A stretch of 64,000 nucleotides of DNA, taken from NCBI GenBank assembly GCA_030015575.1, contig JASDDO010000016.1:174032815-174096814 (forward strand), given 5' to 3'. Below are positions 33,703-44,998 of this stretch, piece by piece. The stretch is from Agapanthus africanus. Lineage: Eukaryota > Streptophyta > Magnoliopsida > Asparagales > Amaryllidaceae. Every line of letters starts with the position of its first letter. Positions within the stretch are counted from its first letter, which is position 1. A program made the position numbers and the translations under genes. Below the pieces are notes generated by a model. It had not been told where the DNA came from and ran no database searches. It saw only the letters and a program-made list of their open reading frames with translations.

Positions 33703-33932
33703 TTACTTAGTATTCGTGCTGCGTTTGTTGACTGTGTCAAGGCGTAGTGTACGGTAGCTAAGTAGTGTTCGTTTGTGGCATATTAATGGGATTGGTTAGG
33801 ACAGTCGGGCGGCCTTGTTGACTGTGTCAAGGGCTTGTACGGGTGGGTTTAATGCAATCCAGGATAATGACGGGTTGAACTTGACTAGGACTCTTTGATT
33901 TGTTGACTGTGTCAAGGTAACTTGGGTCCTAG
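33703..33932 (+). other. CopB three-hairpin array with loop motif TTGACTGTGTCAA
   Basis: The 13-mer occurs at 33728-33740, 33818-33830 and 33903-33915, within a shared 17-mer TTGTTGACTGTGTCAAG. Enclosing stems: TTACTTAG (33703-33710) with CTAAGTAG (33758-33765); CGGGC (33806-33810) with GCTTG (33833-33837, two G-U); CTAGGAC (33885-33891) with GTCCTAG (33926-33932). Confidence 0.75.
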
Positions 33933-34321
33933 GGGTAAAACTAACATCGAGAGTTTCTAAAGAAACTGAAACTTGCCAGATATGCGCATACCTTCTGGAG
34001 TATGATAGCGTGAGTGGATTCCATCACGTTAGCATGCGATGATAGTTGGATCCCGATTCCCACTGATGAGTTGGTTTACTCCTCGGGTGATCCCGACTAA
34101 TTCTCCTTTCAGGTTTGGAGGAGAATTTGACGTTACAGTGGGAGGTTTCCTGATTAGAGAAATTGGTAACCATTCTGATCTAGGTTAGAGTGCACGCTGA
34201 GTGTTTCTTTTCTATCTCTCCGGCAGCGACCATGACCCGACCCTTGATTATGACTCAGTAACCGAGATTAACCGAATCTTCTTAAACACTAACTTTTGGA
34301 TTGTCAGAGTTGCATACCTCA

Positions 34322-35095
34322 TTGCCACTCCTATTTTTACCATTTTCTCTAGGACATCCCGTATTACTACGAACGTCCACTTCAATTGGATAAAACCATC
34401 GTATGGTTATATACGAACTCGAAGGAATTTATTCGAGGATGGTTTCTGGTTCTGGAGAAAAAGAATAGGACTATGCAGTTGTCTTTTCCTTTTACCTTCT
34501 CTCAGGTTGTGAGTGTTCCTTGGATTAGGACGGTACACCCATTACGCTAATTGGATAGTCTTCTTCCAAACCATAGGCTGGTGCCGAACAGTAGGGAACG
34601 AAGAAAACCATTTAGCCTAAGTAGTGTGCAGAAGGTATTAAGTAAAGACAAATAAAGGGATTAGTAAGACGACAAAGTAAATTGCGACTGCTATTCACGA
34701 CCAAACCAAGTATTTCTTCGCCAATCTTAAATCACCTTTGTATTTCTCCAGAACACTCCGTATCACTACGAAGATCCACAGTTTATGTGGATGCTCCATC
34801 GTATGGTTATATACGAACTCGAAAGGAACTTGTTCCAGTTCGGGGATGGATTCTGGTTCAGGAGAAATAGGAATAACGTTTATTCAGTTGTCTTTTATCC
34901 TCACCTTCTCTCAGGTTGCGAGTGCTCCTAGGATTAGGACAGTACACCCATTATGCTTATTGGATAGTTTTCTTCCAAACCATAGGCTGGTGCCGAAAGG
35001 TAGGGAAGGAATAAAACCATTTAGCCTAAGAGGATGTACAGAAGGTAATGACTAAAGAAAAATGAAGGGATTTGGAGAGATGGCAAAGAAATATA
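34322..35095 (+). repeat. Direct duplication of about 370 bp in CopB internal region
   Basis: Copies lie near 34322-34682 and 34720-35095, with landmark gtatggttatatacgaactc at 34401 and 34801. The same pair occurs in CopJ. No coding match is recognised. The region sits where gag would be expected. Confidence 0.78.
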
Positions 35096-35329
35096 TGGTT
35101 ACAGTTGTGAATCTGGATAATGGAAGAGGCATTATTAGGAATACCAGGATACCCTTACGAAACATTTCAATGTTTCAGTTTCACTGTGTACTGTTAAAAG
35201 AAAACTGATTTCCCAATTAGTTCTTACTCCAGGGTATGTATTTACCAGGTATGATTCTCACATCTGTATAGTTTTACAGATGATTAGTAGGAGTAAGTTA
35301 TTGGGAATTAAGTGATCATCCTCATTATA

Positions 35330-37640
35330 TCAGAATTCGTTGTAATTAGTGATATTTGAGGAAATCGCCTGGGTAGTTTGCCGTACGGCAAATATTTGGT
35401 TTTGAATATCCGCTGTTATGCACCAATTTCAAATTGGTATATCTGTACGTTTATTTTTATAGAGTGAGATATACCTTTTTGAAATTATGTCTATGACATT
35501 TACCTATATCAGTGGATGATTAGGTAAGGAGCATTAAACAGCGGTGTACTTCTTCTTAACCATAAGTACAGTTTTCAACCTACGGCACACAGGGTTTGAG
35601 TTATTAGACTCAGGGGACTTATACAGAGTATTGTATGTTTTCCAGTGTCCATTAGGACAGAGGGGTTGGTCCTCATACTATATTCGGTTTACTTATGACT
35701 TCTCCAGTTCTTAGATAAGTGTTTCGTAGAAACACAAGGTCTGAGTTTTGAGAAGTTATAGATATAAGAGTAATGTAGAGACCCAGGTATTGCAAGTATC
35801 GGGATTCTTCAAGGTGATCGAAGATGTAGATACTTGTGTATAATATTCAGTTGATAGTAATGGTTTTGAGAAACTTGTTTCTCTTTCAGGTTACTCATAA
35901 TTGGAAACACTCCTAAGTTGAGTAACGCTGATCGGCCTCTTTCCATTTAGTTGACATGCACTGGAAACAGCTGCATGATTTGAATCTGGTTCAATTAAAT
36001 CAGTGCCTCTGTTTCTGTATTGGATATAGAACAGTCCATATCTTGACATTGTTAAGGTACGGGGAGTTGTCCGGCTTATGCTTAAAACAAGACTCCGGAT
36101 AACTCAAGGCACGTTTCTGTAATGGCTGTTTGTGGGTTGATACAGGCTATTACGAGGGTTGACTTTCTACCATCTGGAAGATCAATAGTGATATTGTTCT
36201 TGACTTGCCACAGTTTTAACAAAGATGGATTTTTTTTTTTGGAAAACAGTAGTGGGAGTATGGTAGAACTGGAAGTGATTCCAGAACCGCAGACGATTAC
36301 TGAAAATTTGATAAGAACCTAAAGATTCAATTTGGTTTGACATTCCATTGGCCACTCCGCAGATACGGTGGGTAACCTCAGGCACCCGAGAGGTACTCCG
36401 GTAGCCTCAAGGACGGTGACAGGGAGGTTCTTGTTTACCCAGACTTGCCATTGCTGTTGTTCCAGGCTATGAGACCCGGCAGGAGGATGAGTATAGCTTC
36501 GTTCTAAACTAGCTTTGGAAGTGCACGTGTATATGACTCTGCCAGAGGGTTGTCGTAGTCAGTGGGAGCAACGGAAGGATTGGTGGACAAGAGGCTTATG
36601 TCTATTTATAGACTAAAGCGGTAATAGCGGAGATAGATCATCTATTTCTGATGTGACAGTCATTGGTTTGACTTCATCAGAATAGGGGATGGATCTGTTA
36701 AGAAGGTAGTAGGGTGTGATGTCCTGGTATTTGGATGACATACACAGAGTAGGAAGTGAAATTCCTATACTATGATCGGTTATACTTTGGTTGTCACACA
36801 TTGGTTTTTCCACATTGGATATAGATATAATATCAGAAATTTCGGTTACTAGATTTATGTTTTTAAATCGAGATTTGGGTAGTTTCCCAATCTGGGTACT
36901 TAGACAGCATTATAAAGGTGTTTTAGAATGGACGACTCCTGGCACGTTTGTGTACCTGCAGGTGAAGGAGTCACCCTCTCTAAAGGAGTCTTATAGACTA
37001 AAGGGGAGAGGGATGTGCATGATTGGCAGATCACTTGCTTAGGCAATTGAGTCAATCATGAGATGTCAAGTACCACACCAGATGTTGTTTTTGCAGTAGA
37101 TGCAATAAGTTTAAATTGATCCTATCCTGGAGAAACATTCGGAAGCAGTTTCAGAACATAAGTGCATGTTCTAGGGATATGATAACATCAGCCTCATTCA
37201 GGAGACAGTTATCATTCCAGGCTTCCAAGGTGACCTGGATGACAGAGTGACTGTCAGAGTTATAGTTTTCCCGCTGACGAGGGGCAGTATTTTGGACAGG
37301 TGGTCTAGGCGGATACTGAGGGAGGCATGGCGCAGGATACTGATTAAGTTCAGTTGACGATACAGTCTAAGAAGTCTGGATTTGGAGTTCATTTATGAAC
37401 TAGGTCCCATCAGACATCCAGAAATATTCTAAGACAGGTATTGCTCATTTCGGGAGATGGGTTTCTCCGCGAACTTGAGATAAAGAGAGATATAGAAAGA
37501 AACATTAGGGCGGATCCACTCACTGAGGCTATTCCTCGAACGCAATAGTTTCGTAAACGAGCTTTGTGAGACTGACTAGTAGAGGAGTTGGGTGTTCGGT
37601 ATCACACGGGCTGTGAGTATGCGACATCGCAATAATTAGC
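35330..37640 (+). pseudogene. pol: CopB pol remnant, strongly decayed
   Basis: Only scattered spellings survive. Integrase core fragments lie near 35660-35860. An integrase C-terminal stretch like HALETAA lies near 35950-36115. A reverse transcriptase piece reads WYLDDIHRVGSEIPIL (near 36725-36775) in place of the usual YVDD box, so the catalytic pair is kept while the neighbouring valine is changed to leucine. RNase H tail fragments, including spelling equivalent to SHQKSRHI and ADPLTKA, lie near 37400-37545. Indels and stops occur every few dozen codons. Decay far exceeds the 3% LTR difference, so it predates the insertion. Confidence 0.8.
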
Positions 37641-37650
37641 CTTGAGTGTA

Positions 37651-37660
37651 AGTGGGAGAT
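37651..37660 (+). other. CopB polypurine tract
   Basis: agtgggagat lies directly before the 3' LTR start at 37661. Confidence 0.88.
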
Positions 37661-39772
37661 TGTTGGAGATAGTGCCCTCAGAGTCAATTAGTGGATCTCA
37701 GGCATGTGATTGCAATGATTGAGAGAGGACCTATACCGTTAGAACAGTCTTACTCAAGATGATAGTATGCTATCTGGTTTATCTTTATCATCGTGTACTG
37801 CTTTAGGTGACCTTACAGGTCACTATTGCGTGTTGATTGAGCCCTTAGGATTCTTGCTTGACAGCCAGCAGTATAATGGCGATCATATACGTGGGAGCTG
37901 GTAGTCTATAAGCACATCCTTAAAAGGTTCCTAGTCGTGGGAGTTTTCGATACAGGGCATCGATACTCCAGAGTAGACTAGTGTATACAGTCGAGACCCT
38001 GACGAGGGGCGGTGGCCGGTCTCACAAGCCACTGGTGTCAGTTGATTCACCTAAGATGTATACAGGTGCTCATTGGGTTATGAGTACACTGGACAGGACT
38101 CGCCGGGAACATGCTAGTTAGTCTTATACCTGACGTCAGATAGCAGTTCCCAGGTGACATGTGTACAGGTTAGTTAATCGACCTGAGATCGTCATTTGTC
38201 TCGTGTGAGTTCCCACTGTACTTTGATTACTACCCTACCACGGCTCAAAGGAGTCGTGCGAACAGGTTTTAGTTGGGTACAGTCCCGAGCCACATGGAGG
38301 CAGTGAGCGGATCTGCTGGGGTTCGTCTCTTCCGGTATTGGAGGTGAGGTCGCGCTGTGTCTAGGAGAGCCATTACACAAAGCCTTCGGCCGAGGCAGGA
38401 GATTTACTGGTAGGCATTCCAGTAGTATCTCAGGGTGTTCTGGGCTACACTCCGACACGACTTGTACCGCTTTTGGGGGTCTGACTTTTACCAACCCCCT
38501 AGGCCCGCCATGCGATACTCATAGACGAATGGATCGGACTGTATGGATATTGTCACTGACAGGCTCAGTAGGGTGTCAGGATGAGTTCGCTCATCGACGT
38601 CCCTTTTGGTCAATACCTGGTAGCCCGTTACGTATGGCTAATACCTCTGACGTGCTAGTGGTTAAATACACAGCCAAAGTATTGACGAGTCTTTAGAGTT
38701 CCCCACAGACCGTTTTGTCAAGTTTCGGACGAAACGCGGTAGAGGCCGTATGGAGATATGGCAGGGTTCGATCATGTACGTGCGGTATTGCACGGATCAT
38801 GATTGGACGGATAATACTAGCAGGCTTTGGTTTAAGCCGGATCCTAGTATTGTACAGTGTAGATTTTGTCTCATTGCATTTGTATTTCGGTCGGAATACA
38901 AATGGGGGTATGTATATACAGTAGCGGGGTTTCCTGTAATTTATTACGGGATCAGTTTTTTGAAGTTGCCAGTTTGCTTTCCGTTTCAGCCAGTTTTCCT
39001 TTGTTTCTTTCCTTGGCTAAAAATTGGTGGAGGAGGGCTTATTTGCAAATGTGCAAATTAGCATTGGTGGGGGTGGTCTTTGTATATTGTTGCTTCATGA
39101 TAGCTCTTGTTTGACCTTGACTTCCTTTGATCATCATTGCTTGCAATGATAGGTTGAGTGTTGGGTTTTTGGTGTAAGATTTTGGGTTATCATTATTCCT
39201 CATGATAACATTCTTGCATTATTGCTTCCCTCCCTCTTCACTTTTGCTCTCTCTCATTCTCCTATCAATGAGGCCGGCCACTTCCTCATGGGGGCTGTCC
39301 AAATTTTTGAAGGGGATTTTTGATCTTTTTTGGCTTGCACAAAATCCCCTATCTCCACAAAAAGCTTGCATCTCATCCCTCCACATGATATGGCAACTTC
39401 ATACAACACCAATAGACAAAGAGCACTACACTTATTCTACAGCAATTCTTGGACATGTCGTCTCGCCAACTTTGTGCCCGAGTTGCCTCGGTCCAGAGGT
39501 GGGAGCCCGTAAAAGAACCCGGCGATGTGGTGCCCTTCCGACGAGGAGATGAATACCGGAGATTCCGCGGGAAGATCGGGACGACGACGAGAAGACCGAA
39601 GGACACGGATCGCTCGGTATATCTCTCTACCCCTTCTCTAGTTAGCTAGGAGTAGGTTAATGGTCCGATCCGGGTTTTTGTGCGCGATGGTGCCGGTTTC
39701 TTGTTTAAAGAAAATTTTTGTTTCCGCATTTTGGCCTCGTTCAGACGGCCGGGGCGCCGCCGTGCACTAACA
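37661..39772 (+). repeat. CopB 3' LTR
   Basis: This 2112-bp copy ends in gtgcactaaca and is followed by gaaag. It is about 97% identical by eye to the 5' LTR. Confidence 0.95.
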
Positions 39773-40573
39773 GAAAGGCGAGGGTCAGAGCTAGGCACTC
39801 GTGCTTTCGGGATAGCGTACGATACGTACCTATCAGGATGCTAGTCTTGGTGACAGTATCTGAAAGATCCGGATTTCTGTGTCGATGCTTGACACATTAT
39901 TTTCATGATATTTCTTTCAACACCTTTGTATATATAACAGGGGATTTAGCCGTTGTTATATATACCCTTACACCAATATTAGTGGAATGGGACGCTAATA
40001 TATGTGTATTGACCCCATCATATTTATTTCTGCATATATATATTTAGGATGATAGAATTTCACTTGAGTTTGATTTGGGATATTAGGTGATTCATTGAAA
40101 TTGGATACCATATGAGATTACTGATTTGTACATTCGGGATATAAGAGATTACTCGATATTGTACATTTGGGAGATGTGAGACTTATATGATTCGAGAGCC
40201 CAACTTAGGGGCTGATTTGATGAATTGGGATTTGAGTGTCTTGATGGATTGTGATCCTACCACGATGTCAGGTTTCCGTAGGAATGACATATTTTACTCC
40301 ATACCTCATACCTATTTGCTTATGCACTGTTCCGTGTATTAAGAGTACCAGTTAGTGTACCCTTCATGTTTGTTGCGTACTTACATTCTCATATCCGTAT
40401 TGCATGATTATTGCATACTATTGTCATGTTATTATTGCTTCACATATTATTTGTACCTGATAGTGTACTTTCCATTATTCTGCATTCACATGACCTATTA
40501 TTACTGTAATTTGCATATCTTAGATTCATGCTGTACGTACATTCCTGCGATTACCTGCATATGTTATCTACTA

Positions 40574-40620
40574 TTCACGAGTTGGCAACTCACCCCGTTG
40601 TGCCACAGTTGTTTTGCAGG
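40574..40620 (+). promoter_or_regulatory. Conserved gypsy LTR box, GypD 5' LTR copy
   Basis: It reads ttcacgagttggcaactcac, then cccgttgtgccacagttg, then ttttgcagg. It is nearly unchanged in GypC and GypG although neighbouring sequence differs. The ttttgcagg end resembles a 3' splice acceptor. Function inferred from conservation only. Confidence 0.5.
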
Positions 40621-40842
40621 GTGTTTCCCCAGAGTAGTCGAGGCAGGCTATTCACCTTTCATCTTTTGCTACAGATACTGCTTCGGCTCACAGTGTGCCA
40701 TTTTGCTTAGGTGGGTTTTGGTGGTTATCTGTATTTTGTATTGTACATTTGTTGTATCCTTGTACTCTCCATCTACTATTATGTTGTTGACTTAGAGACT
40801 TGGTGAGGATGATATTGTATATTATCTGTGGATTTATTGTCT

Positions 40843-40847
40843 TTTAT
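40843..40847 (+). other. Empty target site for GypC
   Basis: tttat occurs once here, in the context gtcttttatacagattt. In the 3' LTR the same point is split by GypC, with tttat on both sides (48448-48452 and 60680-60684). Confidence 0.92.
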
Positions 40848-41144
40848 ACAGATTTATCTCTATTGTCACTTATTTATTCGCTACGGCGTCGTATATTTAT
40901 GATGTGATTGTTTTCCGTCTTTGGGCTAGTTTTTACAAAGGGGGTGTTGCCAAAATTTTAAAGAAAGAAAGTTGGACTTTTAAAGAATTTGGGTTGTGAT
41001 TTCAAATGTTTCAAAACTTTTATTATCTTTTCCGTATTTTAATGGTTTAGATTTCTGGGTTTTGTCTTTCTTTTACTGCGCTACGTCTTTAGGCGTTGCG
41101 TAGTATTAGGACCGCCACGTGCCAATTTCGGGTCGTGACAAAGT

Positions 41145-41156
41145 TGGTATCAGAGC
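41145..41156 (+). other. GypD primer-binding site
   Basis: TGGTATCAGAGC lies four bases after the LTR end gtgaca. It is complementary to initiator tRNA-Met, as usual for plant chromoviruses. Confidence 0.9.
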
Positions 41157-41384
41157 GCTAGGTTTTACCTTTCGGAGTGTAGGATGACCTTGGTATGATG
41201 GAGTAGGTAGCTTAAGCAGAGTAATGTAGTGTGTGTATGTCTGCAGCATACCCACGATGCGGTACTTCTCCTTAAGTGACCTAAGTACAAATTGCTTGAA
41301 ATTCCTTCCTTGATGATTCATATCCTTGTGATTCGATTTCCTTATTCTTATCGAATCTTATATCTATTTATAGCCTTGCCGCCG

Positions 41385-42077
41385 ATGACTATGGGGACTC
41401 AGAGTGATGCAGCGAGGGCCGGGGTCAGAGTTGGCTCGGGTGAGACGAGTACTGACCAGGATGACACTCTAGTTGCACAGGTGCAGACGGAACAGCCTTC
41501 GACATATAGTATCGATAGGCTTTTGGCAGAGATGCAGGACTTCCGCCAGACTATGAGTTCATTGGTTGATGTCGTTCGAGCGATGCGACAGGAGGTTGTC
41601 ACCCCAGTTACTCAGTTGTCCTTTGCGATCAGCATGCAGAAGTCCGTTGCCTACATAGCACCCGTGGTTGCAGCTCCAGTTGACGAGGCACATATTACAG
41701 AGACGCTGAGAGTTCCAGGACAGTGGAGGACTCGTACCAGTGTACCAGCCCAGAGACAGAGGTTTGGTCTTTGAGACAGATTTCGTGGTCGTCGCAAGAG
41801 TAGCAGAGGCTTGGGACGAGGATAGTCGTTCAGCTCTCATTCCCAGGAGGGTCAGCAGTCAGCGCGTGGATGCTTTCGATGCGGAAGCCTTCAGCACTTC
41901 GTCAGGGATTGTTCCTTAGCACCTCATCAGGATCGTATTCAGAGAGGCCATGGACGTGGATGGTTCGCTCAGAGGAGTCAATCTACTAGAAGAGTTCAGC
42001 CAGTTGTGGGTAGGGGGCAGACACAGGAGTTTGCTTCTACTCATCGGGACGTGCAGGCGTCCAATGCAGAGTTTTCA
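41385..42077 (+). pseudogene. gag: GypD gag remnant with zinc knuckle, capsid domain missing
   Basis: I place the start at ATG 41385 because the upstream in-frame ATG (41292) would add a hydrophobic stretch unlike Gag N-termini. The frame reads an acidic, Gln-rich N-terminal part up to a TGA at 41772-41774, then a second stop TAG at 41823-41825. It then continues in the same frame through CFRCGSLQHFVRDC (41871-41912), a CX2CX4HX4C zinc knuckle with all four metal ligands intact. Roughly 70 residues lie between the N-terminal part and the Arg-rich linker where a capsid domain of about 150-200 residues is normally found. That domain therefore appears deleted. Confidence 0.78.
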
Positions 42078-44998
42078 GGTATCCTTAATTCGCATGTTCT
42101 TTTGATGTATTTGTTGTTTTCCACACTTTGTGCCGTGGTTGGGACGAGAGTTTTGTTTGGTAGATTAGCCGTTTGTTTTGTTAATTTCTGTCAGCGATTC
42201 TTTTATTGCGCGACACGTATTTCAGTTGTGTGCCAATCGGATAGGAGATAGAGATTCGTCCGTCGTTTCGATCCTTCTATAAATGTTGGATTTGACATTC
42301 TCTTGGGCACGGACAGGTCAGGTACGTGCTAGGCGTCTGTGGACTACCGTGAGGAAAAAGTCAGGAATTGTTTCCCCGGCGAGTCAATTCTTGTTGTGCA
42401 GGTGGATAGTTGTGCCGCCTCTCACAGCTTGAATTCAGCCTTTTTTGCTAGTCGGGTTTTGAAGAGATGTCGTGGATTCTTGGCGTTCATTCATGATACC
42501 AGAGCCACAGTGGGATCGTTAGACCGGGTTCCTATCGTGCGAGAGTTTTCCGACGTTGTTCCAGATGAGCCGGCGAAGCTTAGGGAGCTTAAGGATCAGC
42601 TGTAGAGTTGTTGTTTGGAGAGTTTTGTGCGTCTGAGTGTTTCGCTTTTGGAAGCTTCTATTTCTGTTCGTCAAAGAGAAAGACGACAGTTTAAGGTCGT
42701 GTATCAACGGATCGTTAATTGAACCGGCTCACGGTGCAGATAGGTATCCTCTACCTCGCATTGACGATTTCTTCGATCAGCTCCAGAGCACGAGACATTT
42801 TCTAAGTTTGTTCGGGATCAGGTCATCATTGTTGCGGGTTCGGAGTGATGGCATTCCGAGGACTGCCTTATGCGTGCTATGGGCTTTTGTGTGTTTCGGT
42901 GTGTCATTGGATTCACTGATGCCCTGGCAGCGTTCGTAGATATGATGAACCAGATTTCTTCAGGCCATTCCTCGACCAGTTATGGTTGTGTTATTTACGA
43001 CATTCTGGTCTATTTAATGTGTCTTGAGGGACAGGAGTAGAACTTGAGAATTTGTTATGCAGATACTGGGAGAGCCCCAGCGGTCTGCTAGATCCTCGGA
43101 GTGTTTCTTCGGTCTTGTTTTGTGTTGACTCCTAGGTCTTGTAGTCACGGGAGACGGTTTCGTATGGTTCCGAGGAAGATCGTGGCCGTACAGCTTAGGC
43201 CTAGACTTGTGAGCAGGACGGAGGTCCGCAGATTTTTGGGCTTAGCAGGTTTTTACCGCCGTTTCGTGCAGGGTTGCTAGAGTAGTGCTGCACCGTCGAC
43301 TGAATTGACCAGAAAGGAGGTTTCTTTTATTTGGACTAAGGCATGTGTGCGGAGTTTTCGACAGTTGAAGGTTCGGTTAACAACTGCATCAGTTCTTTCT
43401 TTTCTTTGGGTTAGGGCGAACTTGTTGTTTAACTGTACTGTTTCTTGAGTGGGCTCGTGTGTGTACTGAGGTGACACTATAGAGTTATCGCATTTGCTTC
43501 CCTACATCAGGAGGAAGTACGAGAAGGATATTCCACTCATGATCTGGAGATGGCCGCGGTAGTTTTGCGTTGGAGATTTGGAGAGACTATTTGTTCGAGA
43601 GTCGTGTCAGATTTTCACGGACCACCAGAGATTAATGTACATCTTCCTGCAACAGATTTTGATTGTTGTGATAGTCTCCTGCAGATTACAGTTTTGTGCG
43701 ATTGTTGAGTACAGCTTAAGTTCGTCTCTACGGAGGGGACAGCTGGCTCATGTCCGCGTCCGACCATTTTTCTTTAATCGCTTTCGCGAGACACTGCCCG
43801 TCGATGCTCGTTCGTCAGAGATACTTGAGCATACTCGGTTGGGTAATGATTCAAAATCCTTGAGTTGTGACATGGTGTGCTAAGTTATGGACGCGTTTGT
43901 GTACCTGATGTTATCGGGTAGAGACGTGAAATCCTAGGACAGGGACATCAGTCAACTCTCTGTTTCCATTCGAGTTCCACCAACATTGACGTGACTTGTA
44001 TAATAGTTACGAGTGGCAAAGGAGGTAAATAGAAGCTTTGGGTTTCATTTCAACGTGTCTGTCTTGTGTTGTGCTTGGGTTGAGCATCTGAGGCCTGCTG
44101 GAGAGTTGCGACCTTTAACCGTTCCGAAGTAGGAGTGGGAGCAGATTTCCATGAATTTCGTTATGGTGTCTACCCAGGTTAGTCAGGGTGTGACTTCATT
44201 CGGATTCTTGTCGTCCGGTTATGCTCAGTGTGCTCAGTTGTTCTTGTTAAGTTGTGCATTTGTGTTAATTGTTTTCGGCAGTTGGGGATCGTCACTCACC
44301 ATGATTAGGATCTTCTTCGATAGCTGTTATCAGGAGACACTCCAATTGGCAACCTTTAGGTTTAGGGGTTAGGTCGTGTCGATCACTAGCCTGTTGTTTT
44401 CTGACTCCGCGTAAGTAGGATTTTGGACCCCAGTTAGTCTAGATACTTCGGAGATGGTCCAGTTGTGTTAGGTCAGGATGGAAATTGTCCATTGCGAACA
44501 GAGGTCTTATAGTGACTGTGTTGGTCATAGACTCGAGTTCGCAGGGACAGATCATGTATTCCAACGGACTTTTCCGATGAATGACGTGTTGGATTTTGGG
44601 AAGCTTGTCCCAGGATTTTTAGGTCCTTTCGAGATCCTATAAGCGAGTTAGTTTCGTTGCCTTTAATTTTGCTCTTCCACCCAGATTATTGAGTTTTCAC
44701 CCCGTATTCCTTGTGATGATACTTTACGATTACCTTCATGACCTTTCTGGCATAATTTGGCACCAGACCATTTGGCATGGACGCGATCGTTTCGCTCACC
44801 GGCAGCCATTTGTGTTAATGGCCCGGCAGGTGGAGAAACGTTGGTCAAGGGTCTTGCCATCTGTGAAGGGCTTTCTTGGACATAACCGTATAGTGAGGTA
44901 ATCACTTGGGAAGCTGCGAGCGAGATTTGAGAGTTGTAATCTTCTCTTTGAAGGTACGCGTAGCAGCATATTTTTAAATTCGGGGACGAATTTTCTTT
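42078..44998 (+). pseudogene. pol: GypD pol remnant: protease to integrase with chromodomain-like tail
   Basis: The order reverse transcriptase, RNase H, integrase identifies Ty3-gypsy. The protease-RT linker (42339-42605) shows SRVLKRCRGFLAFIHDTRA and VPIVREFSDVVPDE. The RT start shows YPLPRIDDFFDQLQ (near 42744). Later RT shows RRFLGLAGFYRRFVQG (near 43227-43275). RNase H shows YSTHDLEMAAVV (near 43528-43563). Integrase end fragments show HLRPAGELRPL (near 44085) and SLGKLRARFESCNLLFEG (near 44901-44955), the latter like the chromodomain tail ending in Tekay elements. The RT region with the YxDD box is largely lost. Stops and shifts occur throughout, so nothing functional can be made. Confidence 0.85.

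Larger units (their letters stand above)
31939..34224 (+). other. CopB structured non-coding leader
   Basis: This segment has the same 2286-nt length as in CopJ. In order: GC hairpin 32142-32178; CTATA-loop hairpin 32374-32451; CGGGTTTC (32967-32974) with GAAACCCG (32989-32996); two hairpin-rich units (about 33350-33450 and 33487-33590), each with CCTC/GAGG-type stems and a TCCC-ttcacc-GGGA hairpin; three-hairpin array 33703-33932; and a stem CGTG...CACG flanking 'agtggattccat' (near 34009-34028), which reads ACTTG...CAAGT in CopJ. No gag frame is present. Repeated two-sided changes between elements support structure over coding. Confidence 0.68.
29816..39772 (+). mobile_element. CopB: Ty1-copia element, complete ends, coding region decayed
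   Basis: This 9957-bp element is flanked by gaaag (29811-29815 and 39773-39777). The LTRs are 2111 bp (29816-31926) and 2112 bp (37661-39772), about 97% identical by eye. The internal 5734 bp hold a primer site, the 2286-nt structured leader, a direct duplication and a very degraded polyprotein. It belongs to the same family as CopJ and CopK and shares the duplication with CopJ. The undisturbed target is at 47378-47382. Confidence 0.96.
39778..41140 (+). repeat. GypD 5' LTR, segment 3
   Basis: This is the remaining 1363 bp of the LTR, from gcgagggtcagagc to gggtcgtgaca. It contains the conserved box 40574-40620 and the undisturbed GypC target tttat (40843-40847). Confidence 0.93.

Noticed and set aside
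33728..33740. TTGAC...GTCAA in CopB and CopJ as paired W-boxes for WRKY factors
   Set aside because: The motif is replaced by a non-W-box sequence in CopA at the same positions, and it sits in hairpin loops, so an RNA role explains it better.
34063..34070. CTGATGAG resembling a hammerhead ribozyme core in CopB
   Set aside because: No GAAA partner box or suitable stem follows, and CopJ reads ctaatgag at the same place.
40355..40795. Open frame of 146 codons in GypD LTR
   Set aside because: Hydrophobic, low-complexity translation of LTR sequence. The 3' LTR copy is interrupted, and there is no family match.
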